Origin: Methylobacter sp015476545
GTDB lineage: Bacteria; Pseudomonadota; Gammaproteobacteria; Methylococcales; Methylomonadaceae
Length of the DNA stretch: 64,000 bases
Reading direction: 5' to 3'
Assembly (NCBI RefSeq): GCF_052162025.1
Contig: NZ_CP197401.1
Coordinates: 2,356,001-2,420,000, forward strand
Every line of letters starts with the position of its first letter. Positions within the stretch are counted from its first letter, which is position 1. The translations under genes were made by a program, and so were the position numbers. Of the stretch, positions 58,986 to 64,000 are shown piece after piece. The notes beneath the pieces are model-generated. The model was not told the origin of the DNA. It was given only the letters and a program-made list of their open reading frames with translations, and ran no database searches.

Positions 58986-59537
58986 ATGTCAGATACAATT
59001 TGGTTCAGAACCGGTGAAGCAACGGTATTTTCCAGCGAAGGTCAAGGCACGGACGCGATGCCTGAGATCCTGATTGGCGATGTTAAAGGGCCGGCAGGCC
59101 AGGCGTTTGCCAATCTGATGGGACAGACCGAAGGCCATACGCGCATGTTCGCCATTCGCGCCTGCAATCAGCAGGTGCGCCCTGCCACTATCATGGTGCC
59201 TAAAGTCACTATCAAATCCAGCGCTTATGTAAATCTGTTCGGCGGCCCTGTGCAGTCCGCCGTGGCTGACGCAGTGCTGGACAGCGTGATTGAAGGCGTT
59301 ATTCCGGCTGATAAAGCCAATGATTTGTGCATTATCGCGATGCTCTGGATCGCCCCTGAATGCGCGGCGGACCCGGATGTGGATCGCAAGGATTTATACC
59401 GCACCAACTATGAAGCCATGAAGTTGGCTATTTCGCGCGCCATGAGCAATTCGCCCAGCATTGAGGAATTAATTGCCAACCGCAATAAAATTGTTCACGA
59501 GATGTACGATCCTGAAACTGGCGAGTCTCAGTGGTAA
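58986..59537 (+). CDS. Formaldehyde-activating enzyme homologue (Fae paralogue)
   Basis: 183 residues from MSDTIWFRTGEATVF, with GGGGG eight bases before the ATG. Fae catalyses condensation of formaldehyde with tetrahydromethanopterin. Conserved in this protein: LIGDVKGPAGQAFANLMGQT, VPKVTIKSSAYVNLFGGPVQ, SVIEGVIPADKANDLCI and NYEAMKLAISRAM. In canonical Fae the segment EVAHIDLIIGP holds the active-site histidine 17; here the equivalent AMPEILIGD has no histidine. It therefore looks like a diverged paralogue that may bind rather than convert formaldehyde or the cofactor. No other C1 gene is adjacent. The C-terminal SPSIEELIANRNKIVHEMYD tail differs from the canonical end. Confidence 0.88.
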   Translation: MSDTIWFRTGEATVFSSEGQGTDAMPEILIGDVKGPAGQAFANLMGQTEGHTRMFAIRACNQQVRPATIMVPKVTIKSSAYVNLFGGPVQSAVADAVLDSVIEGVIPADKANDLCIIAMLWIAPECAADPDVDRKDLYRTNYEAMKLAISRAMSNSPSIEELIANRNKIVHEMYDPETGESQW

Positions 59538-59594
59538 TTTTGGATTGATGGACTTGGCCCCCATTCTGCTGTGCGGGATGGGAGTCATCTTTAT

Positions 59595-59740
59595 CCGCCA
59601 AGCAGAATCGATTCCATACCCTCAAATTCGACAGTGGGATGATGCTTGAGAACTTTTTGCTTAATATCCGCTAGGCAAGATCGGTTCTATACCCTCAAAT
59701 TCGGCAGTCGGATGATGCTTGAGAACTTTTTGCTTAATAT
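59595..59740. repeat. 73-bp tandem duplication covering a gene 3' end
   Basis: 59595-59667 and 59668-59740 are two head-to-tail copies with about seven differences. The right copy holds the last 20-odd codons and stop of the DUF1269-type gene; the left copy is a spare, non-coding version downstream of it. Confidence 0.8.
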
Positions 59741-60164
59741 CCTCTATCCGTTCGCGGGGGATATCGATTAGAACGAGCAATTCACCCTTTTCAATGGCAT
59801 CTTCAAACTGTTTCAGCTTGGTATTTCCGACATTCATTCCCATCAGGCCGCCTCCCAGCGAACCAATGGTTGCGCCAGCCATGATGGCGCCCAGTATGGC
59901 GCCTCCGGCGATCACAAATCCGGAGAAAGCCAAACCCGCCAGACCGGCTAATAATCCACCGGTGCCGCCCAAGAGAGCGCCTCGTTCCAAAGCCGGAATA
60001 AAATCCGTTTTCTGCAATAGGGAGGCTTCAGGCATATCCTCTAGCGGCGTATCCCGTTTGGCGAGTACATGGATATGCCGTTCTTCTATACCTTCAGCAC
60101 GCAGTTCGTCGACAATTTTATGGGTCGTTTCAATATCAGGAACTAAAAAGTATATTGTTCTCAT
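59661..60164 (-). CDS. DUF1269-type glycine-zipper membrane-associated protein
   Basis: 167 residues. N-terminal ferredoxin-like ACT-type segment RTIYFLVPDIETTHKIVDEL, then a glycine-rich transmembrane hairpin (GALLGGTGGLLAGLAGLAFS, GAILGAIMAGATIGSLGGG), then a C-terminal beta-alpha segment IEKGELLVLIDIPRERIEDI. Proteins of this kind are stress-linked; exact role unknown. Its 3' end is duplicated in tandem just downstream. Confidence 0.8.
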   Translation of the reverse strand: MRTIYFLVPDIETTHKIVDELRAEGIEERHIHVLAKRDTPLEDMPEASLLQKTDFIPALERGALLGGTGGLLAGLAGLAFSGFVIAGGAILGAIMAGATIGSLGGGLMGMNVGNTKLKQFEDAIEKGELLVLIDIPRERIEDIKQKVLKHHPTAEFEGIEPILPSGY

Positions 60165-60377
60165 GATGTTTCTAACTCAAGTCAGATTAACAATCCGGAT
60201 TTCTGCTTTAACGACAATAGAACTGGAACTAAAATCCGTTATTTTATTATGATGAAAAGACGATTTTTATCAATTAGTGCGACTACTTAAGCTATCTGTA
60301 TGCATTCACTGGAAAATTCTCCCGCCGAAAATGCAGAATACGGCAATGTGTCACTCAAGCTGCTTGTAGGTTCATGT

Positions 60378-60383
60378 TATACT
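60378..60383 (+). promoter_or_regulatory. Possible extended -10 element upstream of the pqi operon
   Basis: TGTTATACT gives a TGn extended -10 with TATACT, 56 bp before the first pqiA start. No good -35 is seen. Confidence 0.35.
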
Positions 60384-60438
60384 TAGCAGTTAATGTCTCA
60401 GCTTGATCGCCAATTTACCCACTTAAAACAGTTGGACC

Positions 60439-61062
60439 ATGAGTAGAATTGAACTTGATGCCTGCGCCGAATGCGATTTGTTATTGAATCCGGCCCAGCC
60501 AGCCATGGGCGACAAAGCGCAATGCCCCCGTTGCGGTTACTTGCTCCAGCGCCCGCGCAAACAAAGCATCGAGCGCACCTTCGCACTGTCGATCGCCGGA
60601 CTGATACTGATTTTTCCGGCCAATCTATTGCCGCTGGTCGGCATAAAAGTGCTGGGCAACACGCGAGACGGTACGTTATGGTCCGGCGTGGCAACGCTAT
60701 ACCAGGAAGACATGTGGGCTGTCGCCATACTGGTGTTCTTATCCAGCATACTGTTCCCTTTGGTTAATATTGTGCTGTCTCTGCTGGTGAGCGGCCATCT
60801 TTATTTCCAGAAACCGAACCAGCTTCTGCCGCGCTGGATGCGATGGCTGCAACACATTGAAGAATGGGCCATGCTGGAGGTTTACACGCTGGGCATTATT
60901 GTTGCCTGCGTCAAGCTGGCATCGATGGCTGAGCTCAGATTCGGCTTCGGCCTGTATGCATTTGTCACTTTATTGATCGTTAACGCCATGCTGGCCAGCA
61001 GCCTGGATCAATACCTGTTCTGGCGCCGTATAGAACAGCTGCGCCCTAAGCATTCTCCATGA
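60439..61062 (+). CDS. pqiA: Paraquat-inducible protein A-type membrane protein (1)
   Basis: 207 residues. N-terminal zinc-ribbon-like DACAECDLL and AQCPRCGYLLQRPRKQS, then a PqiA domain with four helices (SIAGLILIFPANLLPLVGIK, VAILVFLSSILFPLVNIVLS, EWAMLEVYTLGIIVACVKLA). PqiA is the inner-membrane partner of the PqiB MCE tunnel that moves lipids between membranes. It corresponds to the N-terminal half of the single enterobacterial PqiA; the second half is the next gene. ATGA overlap with it. Confidence 0.92.
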   Translation: MSRIELDACAECDLLLNPAQPAMGDKAQCPRCGYLLQRPRKQSIERTFALSIAGLILIFPANLLPLVGIKVLGNTRDGTLWSGVATLYQEDMWAVAILVFLSSILFPLVNIVLSLLVSGHLYFQKPNQLLPRWMRWLQHIEEWAMLEVYTLGIIVACVKLASMAELRFGFGLYAFVTLLIVNAMLASSLDQYLFWRRIEQLRPKHSP

Positions 61063-61676
61063 AAAAAGAAGTAAGCGCACTGGCGCAAGGCCTTATCCGC
61101 TGCCATGACTGCGGCTGTTTGACAAATATCTCGGCGGCTGGCCGGCCTTCGCACTGCCGGCTTTGCGGCAGCTCTCTGCATGCGCGCCTGCCGAACAGCA
61201 TGCAGCGCACCTGGGCGCTGTTGATCAGCGCATTTCTGCTTTACATTCCGGCCAATCTTTACCCGATCATGACCGTTACCCAATTGACTGCCGGCGAACC
61301 GCACACGATTATCGGCGGCATTATCGAACTGATCAAAGGCGGCATGATGCCCATCGCCATGCTGGTCCTGGTCGCCAGCATTCTGGTGCCGCTGCTGAAA
61401 CTGCTCGGCATCGCCTTACTGCTGCTGTGCACGCATTACCGCTGGCAGGTCGACGCCCATAAATGGACGGTCATGTATCGTATTATCGCCTTTGTCGGCC
61501 GCTGGTCCATGCTCGATATTTTCATGATTTCCATCCTCGTTTCTTTGGTCGATATGGGCGGCATTGCCCGTGTTATTGCAGGGCCTGCGGCCACGGCATT
61601 TGCGGCCGTCGTGGTGCTTACGATGCTTGCGGCCAAAAGTTTCGATCCACGCCTCATCTGGGACAACCAACATTAA
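61059..61676 (+). CDS. pqiA: Paraquat-inducible protein A-type membrane protein (2)
   Basis: 205 residues: zinc-ribbon LIRCHDCGCLTNISAAGRPS and HCRLCGSSLHAR, followed by the PqiA helices ALLISAFLLYIPANLYPIMT, GMMPIAMLVLVASILVPLLK and WSMLDIFMISILVSLVDMGG. In enterobacteria the two PqiA halves are one chain; here they are two genes in tandem. It is two bases before pqiB. Confidence 0.92.
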   Translation: MKKEVSALAQGLIRCHDCGCLTNISAAGRPSHCRLCGSSLHARLPNSMQRTWALLISAFLLYIPANLYPIMTVTQLTAGEPHTIIGGIIELIKGGMMPIAMLVLVASILVPLLKLLGIALLLLCTHYRWQVDAHKWTVMYRIIAFVGRWSMLDIFMISILVSLVDMGGIARVIAGPAATAFAAVVVLTMLAAKSFDPRLIWDNQH

Positions 61677-61678
61677 GT

Positions 61679-63262
61679 ATGAACAGCTTTAACGATTCTT
61701 ACGACGCCACAGACGTAGCGCTCAACAAAAAATCCGAATTACCGCTGGTATGGTTCCTGCCGGTTATCGCGTTGTTGGTCAGCGGCTGGCTGATCTATAA
61801 ATCGCACATGGAAAAAGGTCCCGTTATTACGATCGCTTTCCCTACGGCGGAAGGACTGGAAGTCGATAAAACCAAAATACGCTATCTTGATGTCGAAGTC
61901 GGCAAAGTAACGGCCATTTCGATCAATGATGACAACAAAACCATTCGCGTGACGGCGCAGATGAACAGCACGGCCGCCGGCTATCTGAAGGAAAACACCA
62001 GTTTCTGGGTGGTAAGGCCTCAGGTCGGCCTGGGCGGCATCTCGGGATTGGGCACTTTGCTGTCCGGGCCTTATATAGGCATGAAGCCCGGCAATGGCCG
62101 CAGACAGGAGCATTTTACCGGTCTCACCACACCGCCCTTGCTGAAAACCCATGTCGACGGCAAACAATTCATACTGGAAACCAGCAATCTGGGCTCGATG
62201 CGCCCCGGCACGCCGATTAATTTTCACGGCATTATCGTCGGCGAAGTGCTCAGCCATGAGCTGTCCGCCGAGGCCAATGCCATACGCTTAACCGTATTCA
62301 TCAATTCCCCTTACGATCAGTTTGTCAGAAAAAACACGCGTTTCTGGATAGACAGCGGCGTCGACTTATCGGCCGGCGCCGACGGCTTTAAAGTCAGAAC
62401 CGGACCTTTGATCTCCCTGTTGAGCGGCGGCATCGCTTTCCGGGCATCGGCTCAGGATAAGACCACTGACATCCAGCCTGAAAACACGCTGTTTCAGCTG
62501 TATGATACCTATGAGCAATCAACCCAGACTGTCTACAAAAACACGCTGAAATATGTCATGTATTTCAAGGGCTCGCTACGCGGTCTGACGGAAGGCGCGC
62601 CGGTGCAGTTGCGCGGCATCCCGATCGGCAAGGTCACCGGCATCAATCTGGAAGTCGACAAAAAAACCATGGAAATACGCGTGCCGGTCATCGTGGAACT
62701 GGAACCCGAACGTATCAAGGAAGTGAACAGTCAGCCAGGGGTCAGCGACGAGGACATGATGGCAAGACTGATCAAAAAAGGCTTGCGTGCGCAATTGCAA
62801 ACGGGCAGCCTGCTGACCGGCCAACTTCTTGTTGACCTGGACTTTTATCCGGACAGCAAAATTGCCCTGAGCGACAACACGACGCCTCATCCCCAGTTTC
62901 CAACAACGGCCAGTTCCATGGATCAGTTTACACAATCGGCCAATATCATCATGAATAAAGTGGCCAAATTACCGCTGGACAAATTGACCCAGGATATCGA
63001 CACGACGCTGATATCGCTGCAGGGCACATCGAAAGCGGCAACCGACATGCTCAAGTCGGCTAAAGGCACGCTAGGCAACGCTAACCATACCATTACCTCG
63101 GCTCAGCAGGTATTAAACACCTTTGAACCCGGCTCCACGGCGCGGTACGAACTGGAACAACTGCTCCGCGAGCTTTCGCAGGCGGCCAGTTCGGTCAGGC
63201 AGTTGTCCGATTTTCTGGAACAGCATCCGGATTCATTAATTCGCGGCAAGAAAGAGGAATAA
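61679..63262 (+). CDS. pqiB: PqiB MCE-domain lipid transport protein
   Basis: 527 residues from MNSFNDSYDATDVALNKKSE. One N-terminal membrane anchor (VWFLPVIALLVSGWLIY) and three MCE domains, e.g. KTKIRYLDVEVGKVTAISIN, PGTPINFHGIIVGEVLSHEL and GAPVQLRGIPIGKVTGINLE, followed by a helical tail that forms the tunnel. It bridges inner and outer membranes to carry lipids. A long open frame upstream of the start lies inside the second pqiA. Its stop abuts pqiC. Confidence 0.94.
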   Translation: MNSFNDSYDATDVALNKKSELPLVWFLPVIALLVSGWLIYKSHMEKGPVITIAFPTAEGLEVDKTKIRYLDVEVGKVTAISINDDNKTIRVTAQMNSTAAGYLKENTSFWVVRPQVGLGGISGLGTLLSGPYIGMKPGNGRRQEHFTGLTTPPLLKTHVDGKQFILETSNLGSMRPGTPINFHGIIVGEVLSHELSAEANAIRLTVFINSPYDQFVRKNTRFWIDSGVDLSAGADGFKVRTGPLISLLSGGIAFRASAQDKTTDIQPENTLFQLYDTYEQSTQTVYKNTLKYVMYFKGSLRGLTEGAPVQLRGIPIGKVTGINLEVDKKTMEIRVPVIVELEPERIKEVNSQPGVSDEDMMARLIKKGLRAQLQTGSLLTGQLLVDLDFYPDSKIALSDNTTPHPQFPTTASSMDQFTQSANIIMNKVAKLPLDKLTQDIDTTLISLQGTSKAATDMLKSAKGTLGNANHTITSAQQVLNTFEPGSTARYELEQLLRELSQAASSVRQLSDFLEQHPDSLIRGKKEE

Positions 63263-63856
63263 ATGCCTATGAAAATTTCACACTGGCTATTGATCGGCAG
63301 TCTGTTGTTGCTGTCGGCCTGTGCCTCGACGCCACCGACCAGTTTTTATGTACTGGAACCCTTCAGCAAGCCGCCTGCATCAGCGACAGGCATGGAAAAA
63401 CAACGCCTGATCGGTGTAGGCCCCGTCTCTATTCCGGCGCTGATCGAACGTCAAAAGATAGTGACCCGAAAGGCGGACAACAATATAGAAATCGCCGAAT
63501 TTCACCAATGGGCTTCGCCGTTAAAAGAAAATATCACTCAGGTATTGACGCGCGACCTTGCGCTGCTGATGCCTGACGATGTTGTCCGGTCCTATCCTTG
63601 GGGCGCATTCGGCTCAGTGGATTACCGCATTATCGTGGATGTCGTCCGGTTCGACACGCATCCCGGCCGTTCCGCCAATCTGGAAGCCGGCTGGGCCATC
63701 ATGAATGAGAAAAATCACCAAATACTGACTCACGGCCATTCCAGAATTGAGCAGCCGCTTTCCGATACATCATATACGGGCACCGTCAATGCGTTGAGCG
63801 CTCTGCTCGGTGAATTCAGCCGGGAATTATCGCTGACGCTGGCCAAGATAAAATAG
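63263..63856 (+). CDS. pqiC: PqiC-type lipoprotein (ABC-type transport auxiliary)
   Basis: 197 residues with a lipoprotein signal: IGSLLLLSACASTPP (lipobox LSAC). Mature domain begins SFYVLEPFSKPP and contains IGVGPVSIPALIERQKIVTR and HQWASPLKENITQVLTRDL, typical of the DUF330/PqiC family. Outer-membrane partner of PqiB. GAGGAA precedes the start directly after the pqiB stop. Its last 30 bp overlap the convergent gene on the other strand. Confidence 0.92.
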   Translation: MPMKISHWLLIGSLLLLSACASTPPTSFYVLEPFSKPPASATGMEKQRLIGVGPVSIPALIERQKIVTRKADNNIEIAEFHQWASPLKENITQVLTRDLALLMPDDVVRSYPWGAFGSVDYRIIVDVVRFDTHPGRSANLEAGWAIMNEKNHQILTHGHSRIEQPLSDTSYTGTVNALSALLGEFSRELSLTLAKIK

Positions 63857-64000
63857 ATCACCTTCACCCCCAGGCATGCTCCTTAAGACGGCCTGATGTA
63901 TCGGAGCGATATTTCCAATAGGTTTTGCAGGAATCGGATGCATCGTTTTCTTATATAAGGCCTGTATGCGTCTGACATAATTCCGGGTTTCTTCATAAGG
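63827..64000 (-). CDS. C-terminal end of a lytic transglycosylase, runs off the window end
   Basis: Partial; 57 C-terminal residues plus stop. The minus strand reads PYEETRNYVRRIQALYKKTM, matching the IPFxETRxYVxxV signature near the C-terminus of SLT-type murein transglycosylases, and then a short tail ending LFYLGQRQR. It overlaps the convergent pqiC end by 30 bp. Confidence 0.7.
   Translation of the reverse strand, partial: PYEETRNYVRRIQALYKKTMHPIPAKPIGNIAPIHQAVLRSMPGGEGDLFYLGQRQR

Overview
The window looks like chromosome of a gammaproteobacterial methanotroph of the Methylobacter/Methylococcaceae type. Pointers to this are a formaldehyde-activating-enzyme homologue, a zwf-HAD-tal-pgi sugar-phosphate operon that fits RuMP/pentose-phosphate carbon flow, a complete 13-subunit NADH dehydrogenase I operon with a fused nuoCD, a Sco protein fused to cytochrome c, and two different respiratory NO reductases. 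Species cannot be fixed from the sequence alone.

Layout. 1-6303 (minus): the 5' two thirds of a quinol-type NO reductase, then pgi, tal, a HAD phosphatase and zwf. 6463-12955 (minus): two VOC proteins, two YCII/DGPF proteins and an ECF42-like sigma factor lacking its C-terminal extension. A 3.4-kb insertion (8630-12076) bounded by two 196-bp direct repeats splits this cluster. It carries decayed IS5 and IS6 transposases, a wrecked heptosyltransferase gene, a beta-propeller-like gene and cysC. Three copies of TGTCGA-N16-TCG(A/G) lie upstream of cluster genes; the one meant for the first YCII gene is now stranded beyond the insertion. 13078-27719 (minus): nuoN to nuoA. 28351-29064: a secreted 2H phosphoesterase-like gene. 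29103-34788: a short-chain dehydrogenase remnant and a full rrn operon (5S, 23S, tRNA-Ala, tRNA-Ile, 16S; minus) with tandem promoters. 35051-36838 (plus): a Tus-like protein and an exported pentapeptide-repeat protein.

36947-41844: a nitrosative-stress locus. A SufR-like cysteine-rich regulator (plus) diverges from genes for a truncated haemoglobin, an MmoC-like reductase, a small membrane protein and NorC/NorB. 41919-43203: glutathione S-transferase and a CDP-archaeol-synthase-like membrane protein. 43448-54231 (minus): an extracytoplasmic redox locus with the Sco-cytochrome c fusion, a multicopper oxidase with Ig-like domains, a helical exported protein and a 1782-residue animal-type haem peroxidase with RTX repeats. 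55022-58808: a DUF434 protein, an exported protein and an LTA-synthase-type membrane sulfatase. 58986-64000: the Fae homologue, a glycine-zipper DUF1269-type protein with a 73-bp tandem duplication at its 3' end, a pqiA-pqiA-pqiB-pqiC operon, and the C-terminus of a lytic transglycosylase entering from the right edge.

The most noteworthy items are the insertion that uncouples an ECF promoter from its gene, the regulator/globin/reductase/NorCB locus, the paired multicopper oxidase and haem peroxidase (candidate extracellular metal or organic oxidation), and a Tus-like gene beside an rrn operon. All family assignments were read by eye from motifs; no database search was possible.
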